DNA of 64,000 bases from the NCBI GenBank assembly GCA_025890175.1, contig JANPYM010000005.1:463779-527778 (forward strand), read 5' to 3'. Made by a program: the position numbers and the translations under genes. How positions within the stretch are numbered: position 1 is the first letter of the stretch; the number at the start of each line of letters is the position of its first letter. This document shows positions 21,017 through 33,321 of this stretch, piece by piece. The notes beneath the pieces were generated by a model. It ran no database searches, was not told the DNA's origin, and saw nothing but the letters and a program-made list of their open reading frames with translations. Source of the DNA: Ciborinia camelliae. Taxonomy: Eukaryota > Ascomycota > Leotiomycetes > Helotiales > Sclerotiniaceae.

Positions 21017-24000
21017 TTTAATAAAAATCATTTTAATTATATCTTTTTTAATAGAATTTATATAGATTTTTATATAATTAAATAATTCTTTATATATATT
21101 ATTAAGCACCTTTGTTTATATATTAAAAGTCATCTATCAGTTTTCAATATTTCTTATATTTATTTTATTTTTAATTTTATATATTCATAATTATCTTTTT
21201 TTTTATTTTCAAACTTTTATAATTATAAATTTTGAAAATAAGTATATATAATTAAAATTAGGGATTAAGGGTTAGAATTAAATTTCTTCTATATAATATA
21301 TAGAAAAGCTACTTCCAAATATATTTTAAATTATATTTATAATAAAAAAATATGAAGAATAAAAAATTTTGTTTGTTTTTGTTGGAAATTGATTATAATT
21401 GTTAAAATATAATTTTTTATATTAATTGTTTATAAAAAACAATAATGATATAATAATAATTATAATAATTTTTAAATATATAATAAAAAAAAAATAAACT
21501 TATTTTTCAAATTTGAAGATAATAACAAAAATAAAATTGATAATACAATACTTCTAATTATTAATATATATATTTCAATATTTCGAAGTTTAAATAATAT
21601 TAATTATAAAATCAAAATATTAAAAAATTTATTAATTATTTGGATAGAAATATATCTTTTAATATTTTAATTTTATTATTTAATATTAATCTTTTTATTA
21701 TAAACAATAAAATATAATATTAAAACCTAAATATTAATAATAAAAAAAAAATAAAAAATAATATATTTATTATAAGTTTTAATTTGCAAAACAATAATAA
21801 TAATAAAATCGATATATTATTATTATTTCCAATTAATATTGAATTATTAGTAATTAAAGAATTCGAAATTTTAATAAATAATTTTATAATATAAACTTTT
21901 ATAAAATTATTACAATCATTTTAATCGCTATAATTATTATTTATAAAAACTTTATTAAATATATTAAATATTAAAAATAATTTTAAGCTTATAATTCATT
22001 ATTATTATTATAATATTATTTATTATTCATTATTAAAACTAAAAATAATATTAAATATATTTATTGAATCAATTAGTCTTCCCTAAAATAATTATTTTGC
22101 CTTAAAATAATTATTAATAATATATATTGATTTTAAAAAAATAAAACAATTATTAAATATAAATAATACCCTAAAAAAAAAGATTAAACAAAATATTTTT
22201 ATTACTTTCCATATAACGAAAATTGATTTTTTTAAAATTCGATTAAATATTGTTTAAAATAATATTACAAAAAACAATTGATATAAAAAACAAAATATTT
22301 TATAAATATTTATATTTTATAAATTTAATACTATTATATATAATATTTATATTATTAAATATTATCAAAAAATTATATATTAAAATAATATAATTAATTA
22401 ATTTTTTTATTAAACTATATTAATTTCAAAACTAAACTTTATTTATAAAATTAATATTAAAAGTATATATATATTATTTCAATTAATTTTTATTATTTTT
22501 ATTTGATTTTATAAAATTTTAATATATTAATATCAAATATTAATATTAAAATAAATATTATTATTATATAAACTATATAATCTTTATTATATAAAATTTT
22601 AGATATACAATTTTATTTATTTATAAAAACAAAAAAATTATTAAAATTTAATATTATTATATTAATAATATTTTAATAAATAATAATATATTTTTTTAAT
22701 TGATTTTATTGATTTATTTAAATAAAATAATTTTATTTTCAAATAATATAAATTATATATCAAAAATTAATATTATATTAAAATCGATAAATATAAAATT
22801 AAATTATTTTTTTGAAAAATAAAAAAATAAATAATTACTAAATCTTAATTTTTTAGAATTTAAATTTTTATTTAAAAATATTTGTAAATTTATATGTCAA
22901 ATAATTATATTTAATTAAATATTATATCTTTTAAATATTATTTTGCTTTATTATATTAACCTGAATCAAAAAAAATTAAAATTGTAATATTTTAAAAGAT
23001 TATATTTTATCAATTAGAATATTCAAAATAAAATATTATATATATCTATTTTATTAAATATATTTATTAATAGTTTTAATTTTTTCCAAAACAATTATTA
23101 ATTTTTTATAGAATTTTATTAAATATTAGCTAAATTTAATAAAACAAATTATAATCGAAAAATTAATATTTTATTAATAATTTTAAATTTTTATAATAAT
23201 AATTTCTTGGATATAATTAAAACTATAAAACATTTAAAAATATTCGATAAAAATATATTTATTAATATTAATAATATTATTACAAAAATATATATATATA
23301 TTTAATATTATTATAAAGATATATTATAATAAAACAAAAATTTAAAGTTTAAAAATCAAAATATTAAATTAAAATATTAATATTATATTATTATCAATAA
23401 AAATCATGATAACCTAAATTTTGATATTATTAATAAAAATCGATATTATTTTCAAATTATTTATATAAAAAATTATATAAATAATATAAAAACAATAAAA
23501 ACTATAAAAATATATAATATAAAATAAAAATTAAATAAAAACAATTTATTATTACAAAAGATTTCTTTAATATTCGATTTAATTTTAACAAAACTATTAG
23601 ATTTAATTTATTCCGAATATAACAATATTACTAATCTAATATATCAAATATTAATTAATATTATTTTAACTGAATTAATTAAATAAAATTATATTTATTA
23701 TTTTCGATATTTCAAATTTTTATAAAAATAAAATCAATTTCAATTTTTTATTATATATTTTAGCAAATACAATTTATCAAATTATATTTGATAAATTATA
23801 ATTATTTTATATTTATTTTAATATTAAAAATAATTAATATTAAAAAAGATTTAATTATATTTTTGAATTTTTATTAATAAAATTATAAATAATTTGATTA
23901 TCTTTATTATTTTAAATTTTATAGTTTTAATTAAAAACAATAAATTGTTAGTATTTATAGATTTATAAATAAAAAAAAAAAAAATAAAATTAAAATCTTT

Positions 24001-26740
24001 TGTTTTGTATATAAAAACAAAATTCTAAAAATTATATTAAATAATTGATAATAATATAAATACAAATTTTTGAAAAGTAATAATGCTATTTTTAAATTGT
24101 TATAAAAATTAAATAAGAATTTTTATTTTAAATATAAATTATAAAAATAAAAAGCTTATAATTTTAATTTCTAATTATAAATTCGATTTAATATAATATG
24201 ATTTGAATTAAACAGTACAAACATTTCAATTGTAATCTTATATACCTAATATAAATATTTTTCGAACAAATTTTGTATATTCAATTGTAATTAATATAAA
24301 TATTTTTCGAACAAGTTTTACATTTTTTTTTATAATAAGTTATAAAGAAAATATAAGATTTATAATATATTTATTTTATAATTATATATTGGAAAGATTA
24401 TAATCTTTATTAATTATTATATTAAAATTAATTTCGATTTTGAATAATAATGTTAACTATGATATAATAAAATCAATTGGAGATAATTAAATCAAAAAAG
24501 CTAAACAATATAAATTGAATATAAATAAGCTGAATTACTATATTAATATTTATTATACTTAATTAATATTAAAATATACTATAATAACGAATATTGATAT
24601 TATTTAGTAAAAAAATAAATATTAATAAAATATTATTTTTAAATTATAAATTATTTATTAAAAAATATATTAATATAAATTTATAAGAAATTTAAAAAAA
24701 AAGTTTATATTACAAATTATTTATATATTAAACAAAATTTATTATTTAAAAAAAACAAACAAATATTTATATAATTTATTTTATTAAATAGATATTTATA
24801 TTTAGATTTCGAATTAATAATTTATATAAAAAAATTATATTTTTTCAATTTATTAATATTTCGGAAAATAATAAATCAATCTAATATATTGGATATTATT
24901 AATAATATAATTAAAGAAGATAATGAAAATAAAGATGACTTATTTAGTTATATTTATAATATTATATCAAATTCTATTTATTCTAAGTCTACAGCTATAA
25001 GATATATTATAACATACTTTATTTAGATTTTATTGGGATTTTTAATTCAAAAAATCGAAATAAATACTATTTTTAAATTTGAATTAATAAATATATATAA
25101 TTATTTTTATAATAACAAATATATAATAAAATTTAAAAAAAGTAAATTATAATAATATAAAAAATTAATATATATAAACAAATAAGTTTTTTATATATCT
25201 TAATTCTAAAATAATCTTTTTATTTAAATAAATATATATTCCCCAATTTATTGAATTCGTTTTTATCTTTTTTCTATAAAATTATATATATTTTCTTTTA
25301 AATCTTTATTATATTAATTAATTATAATTAAATCTGATTATAATTTTCATTTTTTTTTATCCTTTTTTATTTAATTCAAATTATTCAAAATCTATATTTG
25401 ACTATATATATGCCCTAATATATATTTTATTAGTCTAAAACATAAATAATCCTAAAGTTAATTATTAATAAATTTAGATATACTAATTTATAAATAGTTG
25501 CAAAAAGTTCAAATATGCGGATAAATCAAATACAAAACAAATAATAATTACGAAATATTCTAATTTATTTAAAATTTTATAACTTTTTTTAATTATTTTT
25601 AATTAATATATTTAAATTATTAATAAAACAATTATTCTTTATAATATATTATATTGCCAAATAATATTTTATATAAAAAAGTTTATTAAATATTAATATT
25701 ATATATTATATATTTACAAAATTAATTAAATTAAAAGGATTTTTATATATTGATTAATTAATAAGCGTTATATATTTTTGAAAATCCAAAAAACAATATT
25801 TATAAGTAACCAAAATAATATAATTAATACCCCGTTATTTAAATTGATAAATAAAATATTTATTATTAAACTATTATTAATATTTTCAGATGATTTATAT
25901 ATTATAAATCTAAATAATATTAATAAAAATTCTAATATATTTAATATAATTAAGTAGATAAGGGTAAAATTTATATAAAGTCTGAAAATACAGATGGTTG
26001 AAATGCAAATAGTTGAACTATTTTACACCAAATATATTTTATATTAAAAAAGTATTAAATATATTGGATTCATTTATTCAGCCTTATAATTTATAATTAA
26101 TATATAATATTAAAATATTTGGAAATATTTAATTTTCGGAGCTATATTTTAAAAGAAAAAACTAAATTAAAATTTATAAATATTATAAAATATAAAATTT
26201 TTATATTATAATATAAAAAATAATAAATAATAATATATCCATTATTAAATAAAAGAATAATAATATAATATATAATTTTAAAAATAATATAATATTAAAT
26301 AATATATTAATTAATATTTTTAATAATCTAAAAAAAAAAATTGTAAAAATTGAAATTATTTATAAATATAATTAATATAAATAATATAAATATTTATAAA
26401 TAGTTTTTAATAAAACGAAAATAAAAATATTAAAGATATTCGAATTGAAACGATATTTATAATATTTGATATAAAAACTAACAACTATAGCTATATTATA
26501 TTATAATAATCAAAAAAAAATTGATATAAAAAAAACATACATATACAGTTTATATTATATAATATAACAAACTATACAAAATATATATAAAATAGCTATA
26601 TACTATATATATAATATAATTTATTATATTTTAATAATATAAAAAAAAGCTTTACATTATATAATTTCGTTTATATTATATAAAAATGCTTATATAATAT
26701 ATACATACTATATATATAATATATCGGTTATATATTACTC
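21017..26740. repeat. Extremely A+T-rich block (RIP-type)
   Basis: About 5.7 kb of A/T with stops in all frames and no readable gene. A few stretches with slightly more complex composition (about 24880-25040 and 25430-26060) may be remnants of transposon coding regions, but I could not match them to a family. It starts abruptly at 21017, right after GTTAGA, and ends more gradually before the BTB cluster. Confidence 0.8.
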
Positions 26741-26884
26741 CACTAAGGATCTAATACTTAGGGATAACTTTAATTCATAGAGATCCGATAGTTCAAAAGC
26801 ATTCACTAGGTATTCTTTTTATGGCTTTTCTTAATACAACAATATTCTCTCCAAGATCATGCCTTTATTCACCTATGTCGTTAC

Positions 26885-26970
26885 AATCATGTAGTCGTAC
26901 GTAGGGAGCCATACGTAGCGCCGGTTCTTAAGGAGCCGGTCTTCCGTGCCTCGGCGCTTTTCTATATAAG
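26885..26970 (+). promoter_or_regulatory. Promoter of the first BTB gene with palindromic boxes
   Basis: TATATAAG at 26963-26970 is a well-placed TATA box about 135 bp before the ATG at 27103. Just upstream, TACGTA occurs twice around GGGAGCCA (about 26899-26918), followed by the near-palindrome GCCGGTTCTTAAGGAGCCGG (about 26921-26940). Such paired boxes are candidate transcription-factor sites. Confidence 0.5.
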
Positions 26971-27102
26971 GTTTCGACTTCATAGTAGCTTTGCAGAAAT
27001 CAAAGATCATCATACAAACAAGATTCAGAACCTTACACTTTCAACACCAAGTCAAAAAAAACCAACGGCCTACGACCAAGAATATCTTATCAACTCTCAA
27101 CC

Positions 27103-27898
27103 ATGGCTTCCACGGCGGTCAAAGAAAAAGATACAGTCCCCCACTACAGCGAGTAAGAAATCCAGACATTATATATCAATATTGGAAATTTCTAATGACA
27201 AATTTAGTAATCTCGGCTCAGATCTCGTGAGAATTTTGGTCGGAGGCGACGGAGACAGCGCTGGCACTGAAAAAGTCGAGTTTGTTCTCCACAAAAAGAT
27301 CCTATGTGCTAAAGTACCATTTTTCGAAAAGATGTTCAATGGCAGTTTTCTTGAGGGTACTACACAAGTAGCCACCCTTCCAGAGGACGATCCTGATGCA
27401 TTCCGACTGTTAGTTGCCTGGGTCTACACTGGTAGCATTGCCAGCGAGGTCTTTCCTGGTAACACCTTTTTACTCCCTCTCTCAGCCCTGTTTATCCTCG
27501 CCGAGAAATACTGTATCGCAGCCCTCATGGACTTTTCAATCGAAAGCATTAGGGACCAAATGGACAAGAAACAATGCCTAGCACATCGTCATCCCGTGGA
27601 AAGCATATATGAGAAAACCCATGCCAAATCCAAACTTAGGGTTTTACTCTCTGTGATTGTAGCCAATGTGCTTGTAGCCAATTTGCATAGGAGTCGCGAA
27701 AGAGCTGATGATAAGGATGCGTGGAGCAATGAGGATCTCCAAAGTCTACTGTGTGGTAGTGCCGATCTTACGCTGGATGTCATTAAGATTATGAGAGAAG
27801 CCGAGCCTTTCGACCGTCGTTTCGCCACTCCGATCTACTTTCCTAGATGTCACTACCATCAACACGGAAAAGATGAGAAGTGCCCATATGGATTGTGA
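27103..27898 (+). CDS. BTB/POZ-domain protein with C-terminal Cys/His motif (copy A)
   Basis: Two exons: 27103-27152 and 27208-27898. The 55-bp intron (GTAAGA...TTTAG, phase 2) gives 246 residues. The BTB fold starts just after the intron: DLVRILVGG, then FVLHKKILCAKVPFFEKMF, FLEGTTQ, LPEDDPDAFRLLVAWVYTG (residues about 20-100), followed by the helical FILAEKYCIAALMDFSIESI. BTB domains mediate dimerisation and protein-protein contacts, often as Cullin-3 adaptors; the partner is unknown here. The protein ends with CHYHQHGKDEKCP, a C-x2-H-x-H-x5-C-P motif (C231, H234, H236, C242) shared with three neighbours. It is transcribed from a TATA-box promoter at the edge of the A+T block and is intact, with no RIP damage. 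Confidence 0.88.
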
Positions 27899-28407
27899 GA
27901 GAATGCCGGGTGGCATGAAAGGTTTTGCTGTTTGAAGCAGTGGCAAATGATAACGGTGTTGCGTGGGGTTCCGTTTCACGGAGGCGTTGACAATCCTTCA
28001 TTACATGTTCAATCAATGACAAAGTAAAGGATAATGGCAGGGTGTATCACTTTAATTTACAAAATTTGCAATCACATGAGTATCGAGGCATGTTGCAATC
28101 AATATTTCAAATGCATAATGAAAGTGTTTTATCTCCGTGAGAAAATGAGTCCCTGAAGATAGAAATGGTTGAGTGAAAGGCTAGTATCACGTTATCTTGC
28201 ATTATTTATTTTGCGGGGCTCTGTATAGTTTGAAAGTATCATTGGTCTTTAATGTCATGCTCTCAATCTCATGAATAAGTCACAATTGTCCATAGCTAAC
28301 ACCGCAATAATCCAGTCACAGCCTCTAATATGCAAGCCCACTCATAAGAGCTGAGTTGCACATAATTTGAAGTCTGTTTCCTTCACATCTCCTGCAAACT
28401 GTCCCAC
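27899..28407. other. Intergenic between convergent BTB genes
   Basis: 509 bp between the stop codons of two convergent BTB genes. It presumably holds both 3' UTRs; no other feature is seen. Confidence 0.5.
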
Positions 28408-29343
28408 CTAAACTGCTGCATAAGGACATTCTTCAACCCATCCATGATTATGACAATTGCACACCGATGCTAGCAATGGATCTGCCGGTCTACTTCCCAT
28501 ATTAACTTTCATAAGAGCTGATATGTCTAGACGTAGATCCTCGTTGCGACAAAGAACTGATTCCAAATCCATAGCTCCTGACCCATCAAATCCACCCTCT
28601 TGAGACAATTGCCATACCGCAATTCGGGAAAACAAAAGCCTCAACGCTGATCTGGAGGTTGTATTTTTATATACTTCCAACCAGCATGAAGTATTGGCTC
28701 TTGCCTTGGTTTCGGTCATAAATTTAATCAAGATGTTCATTGCTTCATTCTCCAGGCGAGTAATCTCATATTTCTCTGCAAGAATACAAAGCTTTATATA
28801 GATCGGGAGATTTATGGATTTAAGCAGCCCTTTCAAGGATCCCTTGAATGACGAAGTATCCGTCGGATTTGAAAACTTCTCAAAATCGCGCTCAATTGTA
28901 CCCGTATAGAGCCATCCGACTAACAACTTGAAGGCTTTAGGGTCGTCGTCGACCAGAATAAAATCAGGCATTTCTTCGGCTGGGTCGGCAGCTTCTTGGA
29001 ACTTATCACCAAAAGCCTTTTGGAAATTTGCAACCTTGGTGGAGAGGAGTTTGCGATGTACTTGAAAAGTTACGGTGCAACCGGGTTCTTTACCGCTGCC
29101 AACTTCGATTCGTAAAACAACGGAGCCCAGTTCTCTATTGAAAGTTACGTCAGCTAATTAATTCATCAAGCTGTAGTAGGTTTAGACATACTCTTCAGAA
29201 AGATGAGGCCCAGGTGGTTGAACATAATCGTTGCTTGAAGCATTGCGAAAATGGACCTTGGCTTCTTGTATAGTGTTCAAATTGCCTGTCCCAGAAGCTT
29301 TGGCAGGCGTTGCAGAGAATTGCATCATCCCATTGGAAGACAT
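28408..29343 (-). CDS. BTB/POZ-domain protein with C-terminal Cys/His motif (copy B)
   Basis: Two exons on the minus strand: 29343-29192 and 29134-28408. The 57-bp intron (GTATGT...CAATAG, phase 2) gives 292 residues. Exon 1 is a 50-residue Ser/Asn/Pro-rich tail. The BTB domain begins right after the intron (LGSVVLRIEVG, then FQVHRKLLSTKVANFQKAFG, LVDDDPKAFKLLVGWLYTG, residues about 52-140). It is followed by the family's helical region (LCILAEKYEITRLENEAMNI). The tail has CNCHNHGWVEECP (C276, H279, H281, C287), the same C-x2-H-x-H-x5-C-P motif as in copy A. Annotation from the internal ATG at 28971 would lose half of the BTB domain; the spliced start is better supported. The likely role is a protein-interaction adaptor with unknown partner. 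Confidence 0.88.
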
Positions 29344-30319
29344 GATCATGACTGGATAAAATTGGAAGGAGTTTGGATGGCAGTGATATGACTAGATCGA
29401 GGAGGGACAAGTCAGCAAACATAATTTCCTGGAAACTGAGGGAATTATAAGATAAGATTAGAAATTTGACTTACATGAAGGAGGACTTTCTTCTGGAATG
29501 CGATCAACGAGGGCTAAAAGGCTCCTCAAAAGGTGGCAGCGCAGGGTAACTGGCAGCGTAACTGGAAAGATATCAAGAGCCTTGTAGTGGAAAGGAATCT
29601 CCTGATACAAATCGCAGCTGTACGAGAGATAGGAATGTGGCAAGACAACGAAGTCTCCTTGACACTGTATGTATTGCTTTGTGTGGGAAACTTTCTCAGA
29701 AACTTTTTGGAAAGGGAATAAAAACGCTAGCGGTTATAGTCAAATACCCGGATTCACTTTAGAATTACATCACTGTTGAGTTCCAAGGTTGGGATTAATC
29801 TCGGTTAGCAAGGGCTTATTACGTTGATGGTTGAAAATACCGTTCAGCCTTCAGACGAACTTCAATCTGATTTGAAATAGCAAAGTATAAGTTGTTTATT
29901 GTCTAGATTATATTCAGGCATTGAAAATTCATGTTTTAGATGGTCAAATCTCTTAGATATGATCACAAATTCGATCCAGCCGTAAGACATGCTCACAAAG
30001 ATGGTGGTAACATGTTTTTATTCATGAACTCTAAGCTGACCTTGAGAAAAAAAGAACCCAAAGTCTCTTCTCTCTATTATGCTTCACGCCCACAAAGCAA
30101 TATCTACGTATCCTCCTACCACGTGATTTGCCCTTTTTCCTGCCCCTGCAGCTAGCCCTGTTCTCCACAGTAATCCACCCAATTGACCCAAGAAGACAAT
30201 TACCAGCTCCCAAATACTCTTAAGTGATGACCATGCCTTGATATACAACTCTTAATAACATTGTAAACCTGACTTCCTCACATGGTATTATGGACATAGA
30301 TCTTTTGATTTCTATGCCA
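29344..30319. other. Intergenic between BTB genes B and C
   Basis: No convincing gene. Small frames (60-77 codons) occur on both strands. The first part should hold the promoter and leader of copy B; the last part lies beyond the stop of copy C. Confidence 0.45.
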
Positions 30320-31178
30320 TCAGCTTTGCTTCTCACTTGTCTTTTTTCCACTAGTCTTGATGACTGCGCCATTTCTTTTTGCCTTGTTCGGGCAGGTCTC
30401 GCTGGGTGGATGTCGATGATAGTCGCAAGCTGGCGCTTCCAACGGATTTTCCTGTGGCTTGGACACCCCTTGCACCAATGCCAGATAATCCATCAGCATA
30501 TCGCTATTTTGAGACAATATTGAGTGTATATCGTCTAGGGTCCAAAAGGTGGGATCGGAAGTGAATTCCCCATTCCTGAACCTCAACGCGTAGGCTGCGA
30601 GTCTCGTAAAGAATAGCCGCAACTTCGATGTGCGGCGTGTGTGCTTGTAGGTGTACACCCACATGAATGTCCCCAGAATCAATCTTTTTTCTCTGAGGAC
30701 CTTGATTAAATAGTCCATACAATCATCAACCAGTTGTGTGATGTCGTATTTTTCCGCAAGTATGAACAGTTCAAGTAGAGGTATACTTGAAGTATTGCAG
30801 AAGGGGAACTCGAGACTCTCATGTGGCTCGATGGCTCCATTGTATACCCAGCCAAGTAAGAGTTTAAACGAATCAACATCGTCTTCAGGAAACTCGGCTC
30901 TCTTGGTTGTTCCTTCTAGAAATTCTCCATTGAACATCTTATCAAAAAATGGTATTTTGTTACAAAGAATGTCCTGATGGATGTTGAAGACGGCTTTCTG
31001 ATAGCTGCCCCCAACTTCGATGCGCACCATCTCGGTACCAATCGCACTAAAAAATATCAGCTATATTCTTATCGATGAGTATCAGAAATACTTACTCTAT
31101 CCAGAAAGAAGTGTTTCTGGTTTTCTCACTGGCCATTGTGGGGTTTTCTGCCAGCGGACTTGTTGGTCTGGACTTCAT
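30320..31178 (-). CDS. BTB/POZ-domain protein with C-terminal Cys/His motif (copy C)
   Basis: Two exons on the minus strand: 31178-31096 and 31046-30320. The 49-bp intron (GTAAGT...TTTTAG, phase 2) gives 269 residues. The BTB domain follows the intron: EMVRIEVGG, then FNIHQDILCNKIPFFDKMF, EFLEGTTK, FPEDDVDSFKLLLGWVYNG (residues about 34-115), then LFILAEKYDITQLVDDCMDYLI. The motif CDYHRHPPSETCP (C235, H238, H240, C246) lies 22 residues before the end, after which comes a Lys-rich tail. It is closest to copy A (shared FFxKMFNGxFLEGTT). A TATA-like element lies about 345 bp upstream on the same strand, so a long leader is possible. Function beyond protein-protein interaction is unknown. Confidence 0.88.
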
Positions 31179-31519
31179 GATGTATTTAGTATTAGATTTC
31201 TTTCCTGACGTCAAAAAAACCAGTCAGCATATGTTGAAAATTTTCATTCTCGCAAAGACTATGAAGTCATCTTCGAACACAGTTGAGTGTTGAGATCCAA
31301 CAACATGTAGGTAGTTAAAGAATAAGGGCCAACTCACGATGATATTTGATAGACTGAGATACAAGAAACTTGATAGAATATTGGTAGACTGGACCGGTAG
31401 ATGTAAAATGTGGTGTATCTGACAAGACGAAGTGGAAGTTGCGAGTAATGGTTTTCTTGTTTTGAGAGAAAGTTTGTTGAATGATCATGAAACTGTGCTC
31501 CAAGAAGCTCATAAGACAT

Positions 31520-31528
31520 CTATATAAG
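31520..31528 (-). promoter_or_regulatory. TATA-like element, possible promoter of BTB copy C
   Basis: Read on the minus strand the sequence is GCTTATATAGA. It lies about 345 bp upstream of the ATG at 31178, leaving room for a long 5' leader with small open frames. Confidence 0.35.
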
Positions 31529-33002
31529 CACCTAGAGTGCTACGGCCTAGATCGATCTATATCGTAGTGGCTAGAAAAGTATGGTATAACCGTATTGTAC
31601 CTCATGTCTAGGCTGTACAGTCTATTTTAGCGTGATTAGTTGAAAGTCGCGACCCTTTTATATGATGAGCCGTATCAAACAAACTCCAATATGTTTTCTA
31701 AAGTCAGGAAATCTGACCTTCTGACAAACAATCATATGACTTCATGATCAATAAATAGTGATCCCTGGTCAGAGTTAGTAGACAATTGGCTATTGCCGCT
31801 TGCCATATGGCTGTTATTTGGATCCCATCATCTGCGTTTGGCTTAATATTTCGAATATTCCGCATACGTGCCCGTACGGTTGTACATATCATGTTACGGT
31901 TCTAGAAACCATCTACGTATGTGCCGTTGAATTCCATACCACTGAAAATATTCAACATTCCTCTTATACTGGACACTACTAGAAAGATACGGAAACACTA
32001 GAATTCCCATTGGAATGTCTTGCAGATAGCACCACGCAGTTGGAGCAGAAGATGGTTCAAGTTGTATATTGAGGCTATTCCTAGGTGTGCTAGTATTGAT
32101 AATAGTATATTCGTCCTCATAATTCACTATTCTGACAGAATGCTGTAGATTTCCCTGTAGAATTTTGTTTTTCCTTTCTGAACTATCTTAACTTTCTAGC
32201 TCTCTAATCTTTTAGCTTCCAAGCTTTTATCGCGTTCTTCTACAACTAGTTAGGTATGTAAGGAAATCGTGAGGATATACCTTGGAATCTTACGCGACAT
32301 ACTTTAGAAACTAGGACATTCCAGCCTGACTTCCAGTATTTCAGTATATCATTTTATCCAATACCTAGAAGCGTATCACCACTCCCCTTTTATACCTGCA
32401 AACTGTTGTATCAGTAGCTCAATACGCGCCATCTTTATAATACCATATACTAACGCAAGCACTGTTCCTCAAGATTTTCACGTCACCATTATTATATCGC
32501 TGCTAGGGGAGAGTTACATCTTCGAAATGTTGCTTTCTACTAGTGAAGATAGGAGAACATGTACATGATATCTTGGTTTGGTCTACACTGGTTAGCCTTG
32601 AGGCACTTATCGTCGCTCAAGTAACATTCTTAGTTCTTCATCACTGAACTTTCCTCTTGCCTCCCAAATATTTCTTTTGTGCCATTCTATCTCTCCTAAT
32701 TCCATGTTCATAGATTTTACCCGTTCTAATTGCGATTCATGTCATATTCTCGATCTTTCTTTTGTTAGGTTCATGACATTAGTTAGGTTCAATCTCTGAA
32801 TCTCTCAAACTTGAATAAATTTAATGTCTCAACCGAGTTGAAACTTCAACATAAGTTAAATCCAAAAGAATTTTCGAAACATTCGAGAGAGGGGTTTGCC
32901 CACAAGGCTCCGGACAAACTATCATACTGTGGGTGCGTGGCAGGATCAACTCAGATCGTGTTGTCAAGTTTTCTACAACCAGCTAGTGCTATCATAGTCA
33001 TC
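31529..33002. other. Intergenic, no gene seen
   Basis: Normal composition with frequent stops. Open frames are all under about 92 codons and overlap each other. No splice-linked gene could be built. Confidence 0.45.
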
Positions 33003-33097
33003 CATGGCTGTATTCCAACATCATGGCTATATTTCAACGCCATGGCTGTATTCCAACATCATGGCTGTATTCAAACACCATGGCTGTAATCCAACAC
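33003..33097 (+). repeat. Five tandem 19-bp repeats upstream of BTB copy D
   Basis: Consensus CATGGCTGTATTCCAACAT, five units with a few substitutions (for example CATGGCTATATTTCAACGC). A related inverted stretch (ATACAGCCAATACG) follows at about 33116. The array lies 75 bp upstream of a TATA box, so it may affect the promoter of the next gene. Confidence 0.85.
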
Positions 33098-33170
33098 GAT
33101 GGATGTACCTTTCAGAATACAGCCAATACGTTTTCAGCATCATGATGCCTAGTACGGTTTAAAAATTTGG

Positions 33171-33178
33171 TATATAAA
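33171..33178 (+). promoter_or_regulatory. TATA box of BTB copy D
   Basis: TATATAAA followed by GGGCC, about 150 bp upstream of the ATG at 33322, just downstream of the 19-bp repeat array. Confidence 0.55.
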
Positions 33179-33321
33179 GGGCCTCCTAATGCGACTCCTC
33201 TCGATCCATTTCACCTGCCAAAATTATAACAACAAACTAGGAATCCAAGTCCCGGTAGAAACTTCTCTAATTCAACTACGAAGACTCGGCATACCAATAC
33301 TTCTCTCCATCATCCTGTCTC

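Noticed and set aside
24880..25040. Copia-type reverse transcriptase remnant
   Set aside because: A few residues looked suggestive, but the match is too short and A/T-biased to claim a family.
27589..27828. Minus-strand frame inside BTB copy A
   Set aside because: Shadow of the spliced plus-strand BTB gene.
33003..33097. CRISPR-like array
   Set aside because: The repeats are contiguous without spacers, and the DNA is eukaryotic; it is a minisatellite.
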